64,000 nt of DNA from Heloderma charlesbogerti (Eukaryota; Chordata; Lepidosauria; Squamata; Helodermatidae): assembly GCA_026122225.1 (NCBI GenBank), contig JANEZZ010001956.1:2110501-2174500 (forward strand), in the 5' to 3' direction. The notes under the pieces are model-generated. The model was given only the letters and a program-made list of their open reading frames with translations, had not been told where the DNA came from and made no database searches. The first letter of the stretch is position 1. The number at the start of each line of letters is the position of its first letter. Made by a program: the position numbers and the translations under genes. Positions 33,969 to 44,204 of this stretch are shown here, piece after piece.

Positions 33969-34445
33969 AGATTTATTAGCCACCCATCTGGCCGGCTACC
34001 TGGCCACTGTAGGTGATGTACAATACTAATAACAACATGAAATACAACGAATTTACATAATCAACTGAACAAAACAACATAACAAAACAACACTGCTCTA
34101 AAAAACCCTAACCCACCACAAATGCCCGCCTCAGCAGCCAGGTCTTTAAAGCCCGTCAGAAGCTCATCAAAGAGGGACATGGTGGAGGTCACTAGGCCCT
34201 CTGCCATGTCAAGAGAGTAAGGGCCACCATGGAAAAGGCCCTCTTCCTAGTCCTCACCAGCCTAGCTGTCCTGGCTTGATGGGACAGACAGAAGGCCTAC
34301 TGAGGCCAATCTCACTGAGTGGCATCCCTGATGCTGTTGGAGGCGCTCCTTAAGATAGAGTGGGCAGGAACCATATAGGGTTTAAAGGTCAATGCCAACA
34401 CCTCGAATTGGGCCCAGAAAACAACTGGTAACAAGTGCAACTCCT
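33969..34445 (-). mobile_element. L2 LINE 3' part
   Basis: AGATTTATTAGCCACCCATCTGGCC is the reverse complement of the L2 3' tail (compare GACCAGTCAGATGGGCGATTAATAAATT at 45872-45899). It continues into the C-terminal ORF region, where CCTCGAATTGGGCCCAGAAAAC answers the HWLPVxFRAxFK coding block. Many stops. Confidence 0.85.
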
Positions 34446-34497
34446 TCAAATTAGAGTCAGGAATGAAACTCTGGTGAGCCACTATCACTCACTGTAG

Positions 34498-34600
34498 ACC
34501 AGGGGTGGGGAATCTTTTTTGCCCTGAAGGCCACATTGATAACCTGGAATCACGTTGGATGCCACATGCCAGCAGTGGGCAGGGCCACTCCCACTTTCTT
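34498..34600. mobile_element. hAT-like end fragment
   Basis: ACCAGGGGTGGGGAATCTTT and GGCCACATTGATAACCTGGAATCACGTTGGATGCCACATG resemble the 5' end of the CAGGGGTGGGGAA family. The other end is not found nearby. Confidence 0.45.
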
Positions 34601-34737
34601 GCACATGCATAGACCCCATTCATACTCATACACATAAGCCCATACACCACTCAAACACATCTTTCTGTGCTCAATTCTCCCTACGCAGAGCAACATCCGA
34701 TAGTGTTATTCTGCAAATTCAAATAGTGCTAATGGAG

Positions 34738-34835
34738 TTATCTTTCTGTTGCACAAGTGATTGCCCATTACACTTGTGCAACCAGTTGTGCATGCAGTTG
34801 CACAACAAGCTGCACAACCACTTCTGTTAGCATAA
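34738..34835. repeat. Cluster of TTGTGCA / TGCACAA motifs
   Basis: TGCACAA or its complement TTGTGCA occurs six times within about 80 bp (from 34751 to about 34820), in both orientations and with CATGCA at the centre. The whole can fold into a hairpin. It may be a degenerate foldback element. Confidence 0.5.
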
Positions 34836-35029
34836 TATCCTTTCCGGTAATGGAATGACACAGTTGGATACGGCTCATAGAGAGGAAAACAGAGCAAACT
34901 GGCCCTGGAGAAAGAGACTGGGTCTCTTCCTCCATGGGCAGATTGTTCTTCTTTTCCTCTCTGTGTATGGAGAAAAGGGCAGCTTCTTTCTCCATGCACA
35001 GAGAAAAGAGTGATGCTGGCCATGGAGGA

Positions 35030-36150
35030 GGAGGCTCAGGGCTTCTTCACACGGAGCTTTTATCCTGCTATTGAGATGGCTCTGCCACAGAAGTTTGCAG
35101 GCTCTTTAGATCATGCCCTTACCCTCCAGGGTGTCTCCCACCTTTCCCCCCAGCCTATCCTGTGTTTTCCCCACATGCAAAAAATGTGGTATTCTTTTCC
35201 AGCCCATGGAACAGGAGCGCCATGACCTCCCTGTGAAATTCTCCAATAGCAGAAGAAACCGGCTGTGGGCATTTGTTTTCAATTGTTGGGGGCATGGTCT
35301 GGATGACAAAGGCACTGAGAATGGGCTGCAGGGCTGCAGGCAGATTTGACAGGCATGAAGGCTTGTGCTCTCTCCCTTCCTTGCACGGAGGGGAGGGCAC
35401 ACAGTTTGAGGGCGACTCCTGCCTCCACTCAAGTCTTGCTGAGGAAGGAAAGATCTGTGCCCAACCCCAACCCCAGCGATTTTCCCCTTTGCTTCAAGGC
35501 GACCCCCCTGCCAAACTGCCCCAATCCTGGCTGCAGCGCCGCGCCCGTTTGGCAACAGCAGCACCAGACGGCACCAAAGAAGTGCATTGCTCTCAAACCA
35601 GGTGTCTGCCATGTAAATGCTTGAGCACATCTCTTGATTGGAGGGAGAAGACGGTAAAACGCCTCCCTGCAATTAAGGGAGACAGATCTGATCCCCCACC
35701 CCACCAAGCTCAGAATCAACATCCTCTGTTGATTCAGAGCACCCCATTAAGTTCAATGGGGCTTACTCCCAAGTAAGTGTGCTGAGGGTTGCAGACTTAC
35801 AGCATATCAGTCCCTATCCACCAGTAATGCGCAAGGGGAGGGAAAGGGGCAGGAACCAGGGAGGAATTATCATTACACCCCACATGGCATCACCACCTCG
35901 TGAGAAGGAATGAAACAAGAAATTACGTGACAGGGGGACAGCCATCTAAAGAGAACGACCCAGTCCTGCATTGTTATCGGATGAGGAAAGAACCAGCATT
36001 GATGTGGAATTCTCTGCCCATGTGATGGAGCCCTCAGTCTCTTCCTACATCACCAGATCGGAGCCCCATTCTCTGAAGGGCTTTGGAGCAGGGCTTTGGA
36101 GCAGGGGCCTTCATCGAACCAGATGGGGAGGCCTCACCTTCCGGAGGTTC
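35030..36150. other. Unassigned GC-richer intergenic sequence
   Basis: Overlapping open frames on both strands (the longest 188 codons at 35106-35672 on -) have no recognisable domain and no conserved splice context. A half-copy of the GCAATCC MITE (CCCATTAAGTTCAATGGGGCTTACTCCCAAGTAAG) lies at 35742-35795. Confidence 0.4.
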
Positions 36151-36157
36151 CCCCTGC

Positions 36158-36226
36158 CTGGGGTAGACAATACTGAGCTAAAAGAACCAACGGTTCAACT
36201 CTATATAAGGCACCTTCCTATGTTCC
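36158..36226 (+). mobile_element. 3' part of tRNA-derived squamate SINE
   Basis: GTAGACAATACTGAGCTAAAAG and TATATAAGGCACCTTCCTATGTTCC match, in opposite orientation, the end of the SINE at 57602-57790. Confidence 0.7.
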
Positions 36227-37870
36227 TAAAATGGGTTTTAAATTGGGTGTGTTTTCACATTACTTACCTTCTTTCCTCCATCTGTGCCTAAACCTTCTGT
36301 ACCCTCTGTAACTGGAGGATAGCTCAGGAAGCTTTTCAAAGGCACAGATGTCTCTTAGCTGTCCAGAAGGGATTAGAGCCGCCCAAGTTCCCCAATATAC
36401 GCTAATAGGAGCTTCCATCCTACAAACTGTCTGTCCATATGTACAAAAGCCTTAAGATCTTAACAGAATCATGGGTTTAAAAAATAAAATGTGGCATTTT
36501 GATAAAAATGTTCTGTCCACTTCGGGGGAAAAAACCCAACACCCCAGAGATACCCGCTATTCGGCTATCCATCAGGATAGTTTGCACAGCATTTCTGCTT
36601 CAGCAAAAGGGAGGTGTTACAGACATTACACTCCAAAAATGGAAAAGAAAAAAAGAAATGTACAAAAGCAATCTGCTACATGTTCCCATGAATATCTGGA
36701 TATACGTGGTCACTGAAAACCCGAGGATAACATTATCCCCATCACAGATCCTGTCTTTCCTGTTTTGACACAAGTGCTTGAGCTGGAAGTCAGCTGCCAG
36801 GAGACATTTCGATGTGCTCCTCTCATGTACTTTGCAAATATCCCCTTGGTAGAGCGCAGACACTGTGACATGTAGTGAATACTGTAAAATTACTTTGAAC
36901 AAGCCAACCAGAATTGCTAAGAGCTTGATGAACTAAGAGCTACGGAGGATTCTGCAGAGCCTAATTTAAACTCAGCTGGGTTTTCATGTCCTTTCTTTTC
37001 TTTTTAGGGGTATGGATAAATCTGCCTATCTTACTGTTCCAGATATCTGTCACTGTAGGGGACCCAAAACAGCTACCTCACTCTTTTCCCATCAGGCTTA
37101 AGAAACTTAACTCATGAAGGACATGTCCTACTTTGGTAAGAGATGTTTTGAGTGACAAGTGGGACCAGGGGGAGGGGGGAGAAATAGCTTTCAGCTATTA
37201 GAGGTTAAGGCTGTTATTCTGAAACCAGGTTCCACAAGAAATAGATTAATTTAAAAAATTTAGACTTTGGAGATTTAGACCCAAAAATTTAGTCCCAAAG
37301 TACCCACCCATAACGGGGGCTGCCTACTGCATCTCTGCATGAGTAACTGTTCTCCCTTCAGACAGCCTCTACTGGGGCAGGTAATTGTTCTGCATCATTG
37401 TATCACGTGTGATTGGATCATTCAAGCACTCCCCAAAAATAGATAAAGCAAAATCATCCACCCTCAGAGGAAGCTACCCCTTATGTTTCTGCATGATGCA
37501 TTGCACTGACCTTGCCTCATCCCCATCTCCACAGGGGAAGGGAGAGTTCTGTCCCATCTCTGCAGCAGGTGAGAATCAATGACTTCTGGATGAAGAGACT
37601 CAGCTGAGTTCCACCCTGCTCCCAGAGGACAAATAACCAGGACAGCAACTCATACAGGGACATAGATGTTGGACCCTAGGAAAGGAAAACAGGGGCCTGG
37701 AATCCCCATCAACAGTTAGCATCAACAGACAGCAGCCTTAGCAGGCCCACAGGTCACATGGTCACAGTCTTCCCCTCTTCTATTTAAATTATGGTCATTA
37801 TTGCTAAACCTGCAAGTGTGCGTATCAATTAGCATGTGCAAATTTTATGCAGCTCTGTCTCCTCTTCTTT
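36227..37870. other. Unassigned intergenic sequence
   Basis: No gene or named repeat recognised. Confidence 0.4.
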
Positions 37871-37935
37871 TGGCTACCCTATTTATATCCTGCCTTTCCG
37901 GCTGACAACAGGCCTCCAAGGCAGCTGATGCCAAG
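37871..37935 (-). mobile_element. L2-type 3' tail
   Basis: CTATTTATATCCTGCCTTTCCGGC and CCTCCAAGGCAGCTG are the reverse complement of a GGCAGGATATAAATAG tail. Confidence 0.6.
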
Positions 37936-38489
37936 TGAAAAATTAACACATAAAGATGTTACTCCCAAGACAAGATGAAGCAGGCAAAGGAATGAGGATG
38001 TTCCATTGATTATTACTGCTTTGCCCAGGCACCCACTGCAGCGTGCCCTAACCTCTTTAGACAGCTCTGACATCATGGACCCCAATCAGGGTGTAGCATA
38101 TTCTGAACGGGGGAAGAAAGAGGGGTCTTCTAGCAGGGCAAGAGTTAGGAAGTCAATCCTACAGCATAATTCCATCTCTGGCACCTTTGGAGAGTCTTGC
38201 TAGATTGCCACTGGAGATGATCGCTTGGGAATGCCATTCCACCCACCACATATGTGATATTGTTCTTATCAGCCCTGGACAAAACCTGATGCAGAATCAC
38301 CTGCCTAGGTGTTCTGTGCCAGCAGTGACATATTTTGCTGGATTAAGAGGCAAACCCAAATTAACTCGCAACACTGAACACTGAAGCTGTGTGAACTTGA
38401 AGATTCTTACCCAATGGCAGAAGTTCTGTCTTGTATTTGGGTATTATTACCACAACATGCTCACCCCTCTCTAGCAGCCAGCAGTCTTA

Positions 38490-38605
38490 CTGAAGGGCAA
38501 GACAGTGTTGCTTATTATTTCTGCAGCGCTTCTCAGTTTACAAATTACTTCACTGTTTTTGCCTCTGTGATGCTCAAAACAGTTCTGCAACACAGACTGG
38601 ACACA
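38490..38605 (-). mobile_element. Possible MIR-type SINE fragment
   Basis: GCAGCGCTTCTCAGTTTACAAATTACTTCAC and GATGCTCAAAACAGTTCTGC resemble an inverted MIR core. Old and short. Confidence 0.4.
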
Positions 38606-38777
38606 GTAAGAGGCCCAAATGTTGCAGTGTGGTATGCTCCTGTTCAGACCTCTAACCAGCCAGCCAGCCAGCCATACCCTTCACCAGGATTCTCCATTCC
38701 ATCTTCCCTGCTCCCAACAGTCAGTCAGCATTCTGTGCCACTGAGTATGCTCAGTTTCCAGAGGGGTAGTTGTGTTA

Positions 38778-38899
38778 GGGCGTAATCCTATGCATGTTTA
38801 GACAGAAAAAAGTCTTATAACGCCCAGCATTCCCTAGCCAGCCAGGTTGGAGTTGTAGGATTTTTTTTTTTTTGTCTAAATATGCATAGGATTGCGCCT
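38778..38899. mobile_element. GGGC-ended MITE, PIF/Harbinger-like
   Basis: Left end GGGCGTAATCCTATGCATG, right end CATAGGATTGCGCC. The arms include CATGTTTAGACAGAAAAAAG and its partner TTTTTTTTGTCTAAATATGC. TTA precedes it; TTT follows, so the duplication is imperfect. Confidence 0.85.
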
Positions 38900-39454
38900 T
38901 TGTTGCAGCAAAAACTGCACTTCAGCCTCTAGACTTGCTGATTCTGGGTGGACCTGCTCACCATGGAAATTCTCTCCATGTTGAAACAGATGACAACGAT
39001 GCTGTATCACTTTGCTGTCCTGCCTGCTGCTTACTGTGTTTCATGCAAACATAGATCTCTTTTGGGTCCTCCCCTTGCCCTTTCATTTAAGAGCACCCCA
39101 TCTCATTTCACAGCAGGACAGGAGCAGAGCACGAAGAGTGGTTTCATCATGGATCCACTCCTCGTTCCCTTTTCTACTGCCTGGTAGCTTAGAGAGTTCT
39201 AAGCTAAACACAGGATTAAAACTTGAACTCTCCAATGAATGTAAACACGTAGTAGTGATAGCTTGCAAGTCTGCCACCAAGTGGCCGGTTACTTGAAAGG
39301 CCCTGCTTCCTAAATTGTCATTCCAAACATACTACCATATGCTCCGGGCCGCTTTGTGTACCCCATGCTAAGTAAGTAAAAAATAAAATAAAAAATAGTG
39401 CATTAAAAATTCAAGAAAACAGAAGGAGGTGAGTGGCCAAAGTAAATCACAAAG

Positions 39455-39773
39455 AAGAGAAACAGGTGCTCAGGATGCCCCCCGCCCCCATGTAGGAAGC
39501 CCAATGCGTTTCATCCTTTTTCTTATTTTTAGGCCTTTGGGGGGTAGAGAAAAAAGTCTGCAGAATGCTTTCCAGCAAAAGATTGTCTCCTGTATCAAGT
39601 AGATTGAGTTGCCCGCAGATTGACACAGGAAACAATCTTTTGCTGAAAAAAATTCTGCAGACTTCTTTCTCTACCCCTGAAGAAGGCTTTAAAAATAAGA
39701 AAAAGGCTGAAACGAGTTGGACTTCCTACAATAAAAAAATGTTTTTTATATCCTGAGAACCTGTTTCTCTTTT
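39455..39773. mobile_element. Long foldback element (arms about 150 bp)
   Basis: The left arm runs from AGAGAAACAGGTGCTCAGGAT through GGGGGTAGAGAAAAAAGTCTGCAGAAT to AAAGATTGTCTCCTGT. The right arm is its reverse complement, from ACAGGAAACAATCTTTTGCTG to ATCCTGAGAACCTGTTTCTCT, around a loop of about 20-30 bp near 39600-39625. Outside it, TGCATTAAAAATTCA occurs on both sides (about 39399 and 39776). No coding sequence. If transcribed it would give a long hairpin RNA. Confidence 0.85.
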
Positions 39774-39899
39774 TTGCATTAAAAATTCAGCAAAAAGAAG
39801 AGCTGCATTCTGCAACTTGAATGCTGAGACTTGTAGTCCAGCACATTTGGAGGGGAAGGCTGCCTTAGACACACCAATGGACACATATGTGATATTTTG

Positions 39900-40588
39900 T
39901 TCTCACATCAACTTATTTAAAAAGTTGCCTGGTCGCCATAGGTGACTAAGAATTCCATGCTGGTGAACTAGCAAGGTGGTGGAGGAGGGATGGCTCACTC
40001 CGTCCCTCCTCTGCCAGTTCACTTGGTTTCCATGGTAGCTATGGAAGAAGCAATGTCTTTTTGTCCACAACTATGCAGCAGGCTATCCGAGTGGGGACAG
40101 GTTGCTTAATCTATCCAGGGGCTGGAGGGACCTTCCACGCCTCCGTGGCCAGCATGGAAATGCAGGCTACTAGCCTCTAAGGTTAATAAGAATCTTTGCA
40201 GGCTAGTAACTTTGGTGGGGTTATTTACAAGGCTTCCTTACTTGGAGATAATACACTGTACTATATACACTATGCTGTGTGAAACACACCACGAAGTTTG
40301 TTTTACCACAAGTTCAACACATTGGGGAAGGTGCTATTTTCCCCAAGAGCACTAAACTAGTTGCGAGCGGCCCAAAGAACATTTGCACAGAGTGCTCCAA
40401 TTTCACACTGGAGACACATTATCTTCAGCAGCAATTTCTGCACAGCAACTACGTTAATAGGAAAGCCACCATAAGCTACAATAAGAAGCAGCCAGCAATA
40501 ACCCTGGGGAAATTGTGTCGGGCAGAAAGTTTCCCATCATCTCCTAACTGCCAGTTAGAATGGGAATGCTTCTGCATTCTGGAGGACC
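39900..40588. other. Unassigned intergenic sequence
   Basis: No repeat or gene recognised; an open frame at 40279-40608 has no known domain. Confidence 0.4.
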
Positions 40589-40590
40589 GA

Positions 40591-41117
40591 TGTCAGGGTG
40601 GACACTGAGCCCATAGAATCCCAGAGTAGTTCTGATTCTGAGGAAGATCAGTCGTTCCTGAGAGGGGAGCGCGCTCCTCTTTCCCAGGGCCAACAGCTGA
40701 CGGAGATTCCTCCCACCAACATTCCTAGCTTAGATAGCAGTCCAGGGAGTAACAGAGAGCGGATAGCAAACTTGGTAGACACGCTACGCCGACGCAGAGA
40801 GCGGCGCCAAATGGAGGGCGCGGAAAGGAGGTGGAGTGCCCGGTTGGCGCGCAAACAACGGCTGCGCCCAGAGGATCCAAGGGAAAAGGGGAGGGACTCT
40901 CCCTAATCCTTAAGTTCAGGGGTCTGCTAGTAATTCCCTTTCAAACGGGGACCAACTGTTCCAACTTAGGGCATAGGTTCAGTGCTGCTCAGATCTAGTT
41001 GCAAACGGTATAGTTGTTAAGTTGTAAAAGAATAAAGCTTTGAAAAGAATCCCTTCGTCTGTGTCTGGACTTGGCTACTGGATTAGACTGAGAGAGGCCT
41101 CCAAGGAGCCCTTGACA
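40591..41117 (+). mobile_element. Solo-LTR-like element
   Basis: It starts TGTCAGGG and ends CCCTTGACA, an inverted TG...CA pair typical of LTRs. A poly(A) signal AATAAAGCTTTG near 41031 and CCCTTCGTCTGTGTCTGG near the right end fit an R/U5 arrangement. A decayed relative is at 13240-13795. An internal open frame (40598-40906) encodes an acidic serine-rich start and an RRRRERRQ-type basic end without known function. I find no 5-bp target duplication, so the exact ends may be off. No gag or pol nearby. Confidence 0.55.
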
Positions 41118-41239
41118 GCCACTCTATTCTCTAGACAGTGATTTGGGGCCTAGAAATGTATTTTTTTTGTCACAAAAATGGGCCTCCTCACAGACAGCCA
41201 GGCTCTGATAAAGTTGGTGCTGCTTTACCAGTACATAGG

Positions 41240-41745
41240 GATTTTATTTATTTAAGATATTTTTTTAGGTTGCAATCCCTTGCATGTTTAGAGAAGAACA
41301 GGTCCTACAACGCCCAGCATTTTCCATGGCTGGCTGGGAAATGATTGGAGTTGGAGGCCTTTTTTCTGCCTAAACATGCATTGTCACCTTTCAAGACCAT
41401 GCTCTTCCCAAGTTGGCTTACAATATAAAACTGTACACTGCAGTACCAAATTATAAAAGCACCATATATTTAAATAATTTTAAAATAAGCCAGTTAGAAT
41501 AAAATATCATTTCAAACATTTAACAGCAGCAAACACTATTAAAACCTTTCCCGTTAAAGGCCAGAGAGGGCAAGTATGGTTTTGAAGCCCTTTTAAAAGC
41601 AGCCACAGATGGAGCTGGCCACATAACTCTTGGGAGGAAATTCCATACAAGGGCCACCATTGAGAAGGCCCTCTCTCTAGTTCTCATCAACCTTACTGAT
41701 CTTAGTGGCAGGCCAGTACGTAGGGCCTCTGAAGGTGATCTTAAA
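41240..41745 (-). mobile_element. L2 LINE 3' part, interrupted by a MITE
   Basis: TTTTATTTATTTAAGATATTTTTTTA at 41242-41267 is the inverted tail. After the MITE, the C-terminal ORF remnants continue (GGGCCACCATTGAGAAGGCCCTCTCTCTAGTTCTC, the reverse of the REGPSxWWP-like coding block of L2). Many stops. Confidence 0.7.
41268..41388. mobile_element. GGGC-ended MITE nested in L2 tail
   Basis: GGTTGCAATCCCTTGCATG at the left and AACATGCATTGTCACC at the right, with CAGGTCCTACAACGCCCAGC in the arm shared with the copies at 38778 and 44205. Preceded by TTA. Confidence 0.75.
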
Positions 41746-41749
41746 TTTT

Positions 41750-42249
41750 ACTTTACATTACATTATAATTTATAGTTATGAAGGAGCTAACGCACTCAGG
41801 CATAGCTGGGACATAATATACAAAAACCAAAAAAAGAAAGAGGTAAACTTATGGACAAGCACAGCATATTACTACCTGAAAATTGTACATTTTTCCCCTC
41901 CTTAAAATTTGGCCAAGGGTCAGATAAAATTGCTTCAGGGGTTTAATGCATCCTGCACACCATCAGTTGGGCATTCCCGATGTAAAAGAATCGTTTGCAA
42001 GAGTGAAAGACTTTTAGATGTCCTTGTGCTTTAAATAGCTTTGCAGGAGTAGTAACCTGATTTGAGAAGTGAGGTGACTAAGCTAAAATGGAGCATCCTT
42101 ATTTGATTCAGCAGAAATTAGCTGAATCAAATTCACTGAATGAGCCCCATGTGAAACACAACAGCTGATGCCTTTCAGTCAGCAGCAAGTTCAGTAATGG
42201 ATTTCTGGAGGAAAGTAAAAGATAATCAAGTTATTAGGGTCAGAGTTGT

Positions 42250-42293
<44 letters not shown>

Positions 42294-43080
42294 TGAACAA
42301 CTGTCAAGGACTAGCTAAGATGCTGTTTGACAATTCTCTTTTGGGGAAAAAGTGTCTTCTGGTAGTCATATTGCAATTTCGCTTGCAGCAGGATGTAATT
42401 TGGTGAGCCTTGGAGACCTGAAATGTACTCTGGATTCTGAGCTGTCAGAAGCATTAGAAGCACTGAGAGGTGCACTTTGTTAAAGGGCAAATGCTAGCAG
42501 GGAGTCATGAAACCCCAGCCCAGTTCTAAAAGGCAGGGTGAGCCAGCCTTCTGTTTATGATGCATATTGCAAAACAGCCTTTCTAAATCTGCATGTTGCC
42601 AGGACAGCCTTCAAAGAAAGAAAGCTTCAAGATTACATTAGATGGATACATGGGGATTGCACGGAGAGATAACTGGCCAAAGGCCCCCAGATGTGTCCCA
42701 CTCCTTCCTGCTGCTTCCACTGATATACAGGCCTCTCCTGAAGGAAGGCTGCAAATTTTAACAGGGGGGAAGAGGGCTCCTCCCCAGTCCTGCTCCTCCA
42801 TGTAGCATGTTACAGCTCTGATTCTCCCAGCATTTCATTAAAGCAGGCAAGGCTGAAACGACATATCTGCACTTACCTAGCAGTAAAGCTAAGCAAACTC
42901 AGTAGTGCTTACTCCACAATAGGCAGTCTTAGGATTGGGCTCCATGCCTATTTCTTAACTGAAGGGAGGATTTCTGCGGCCCTTTACAAAAAGGACTCAC
43001 AAGACCATGTGCCAAGAGGGAAAGTAGCCAGAACCTCACCATGTGTGTGTTTGGTTGTTGACAATAGAGACACCTGTCCT
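41750..43080. other. Intergenic sequence with one microsatellite
   Basis: A (CT)n(CA)n tract lies at 42246-42293. Otherwise no gene or repeat named. Confidence 0.45.
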
Positions 43081-43085
43081 ACAGA

Positions 43086-43222
43086 CTTTAGGGGTGGGCA
43101 ACTTGTGGTCCTCCAGGTGTGTTTTGCCCTACAACTTCCATGATCCCTCACCATTGGCTCTGCTGGATAGGGCTGATGGGAATTGTAGGCCAAAACATCT
43201 GGAGGGTCTCAAATCCCCCACC
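43086..43222. mobile_element. hAT-type foldback MITE
   Basis: AGGGGTGGGCAACTTGTGGTCCTCCAG at the left and CATCTGGAGGGTCTCAAATCCCCCACC at the right are inverted ends; GGCTGATGGGAATTGTAGGCC lies in the right arm. Confidence 0.75.
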
Positions 43223-43264
43223 CTCACTTTAAATTGTTGCAGTTAAAAGTGCTGGTACTAATGG

Positions 43265-43545
43265 CCTTTATATGCGGAACTCCTTCCCTGAACACCTATG
43301 AAGTGCCAGGTCTCCTCTTTTTTCCTTCATAGCCCATCTCAGAACCCACCTCTTCAACAAAATCTTTAGCTTAAGCCCTTCATATTTATCCCCAACTGAA
43401 ACAAAGCCTTTGTACATGTAACTGCATTTGTGTGTAACTACCCGTATCTCTCTTTTCCCCACTGTTGAAATCTAAGCTGAAAACTCCTTGTGGGGAGGAA
43501 CCTTTTTTCTTTTGCTTATGAAACTCTGTAATGTACCATGTATAT
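43265..43545 (+). mobile_element. Old CR1/L3-like LINE 3' end
   Basis: GGAACTCCTTCCCTGAACACC and CATAGCCCATCTCAGAACCCACCTCTTCAACAAAATC encode an NSLPEHL...AHLRTHLFNKIF-like C terminus. The last part (GTGGGGAGGAACC, AACTCTGTAATGTACCATGTA) fits the 3' end of an old L3-type element. Confidence 0.5.
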
Positions 43546-43808
43546 AGTTCAGGGGAAGCCAATCTCCAGCCTATGCTGGGGCCCAATCTGGCCTGCGGAG
43601 GGTTGAGAACCCTCTGCTGGTCCCGTCCCCTGCACTCCCCAAGCCCTGAATCCCCATACTATCTCCGATTGAGAATGAAGGGTGAGCACCACAAAGGGGA
43701 ATCCCTTTGTTATCGCTGATCCTGCGAGCTGGCCAAGCCACCTTTCATGCAGAAAGAGTGCCTCTCTCTGCATTGGGCAGGGGGAGTGGTTGCTGTAGTA
43801 CGAATGGT

Positions 43809-43995
43809 CAGCGGAGGCTGTTGGCTCTGATGTCAGTGGGGCAGTGCATCCACTCTGGGTTTCAGTCAGAACTCTAAAGGAGGTATCCAAGGTACTTCAC
43901 CTGGTGAAGCACCTACGACAGCAACTTGAGAGTTCTGACTGAAACCCAGAGCAGATTCACCGCCCCACTTACATCGGAGCCACCAGCCTCCACTG
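43809..43995. mobile_element. CAGCGG/CAGTGG-ended foldback transposon
   Basis: CAGCGGAGGCTGTTGGCTC at the left, GAGCCACCAGCCTCCACTG at the right. The arms pair over most of their length (TTTCAGTCAGAACTCT with AGAGTTCTGACTGAAA). Flanks CGAATGGT (43801-43808) and CTAATGGT (43996-44003) match at seven of eight positions, an 8-bp duplication typical of hAT. Confidence 0.88.
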
Positions 43996-44204
43996 CTAAT
44001 GGTACTTCTAATAAAATAGAAGCACTTTCTGATTTTGACTGCAGTCCAGGAACTCCCAAATTGCCCACCCCCCAAAAGGGCTATTCTGGAGTAATTGGGC
44101 TACAGAATGCAACTGTGCTCCCAAACATGGGACTAAACTGCTAAGTTAAAGGTGAGCGAATACAGCAATAAACTATCTTTCAGGGAAAAAGGTTAAAACA
44201 TTAA

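Noticed and set aside
35106..35672. 188-codon minus-strand ORF
   Set aside because: No domain recognised, overlapping open frames on both strands, and no splice or promoter context.
40598..40906. Host gene with acidic and basic domains
   Set aside because: It lies within an LTR-like element that has a second copy at 13240-13795; kept only as a low-priority observation.
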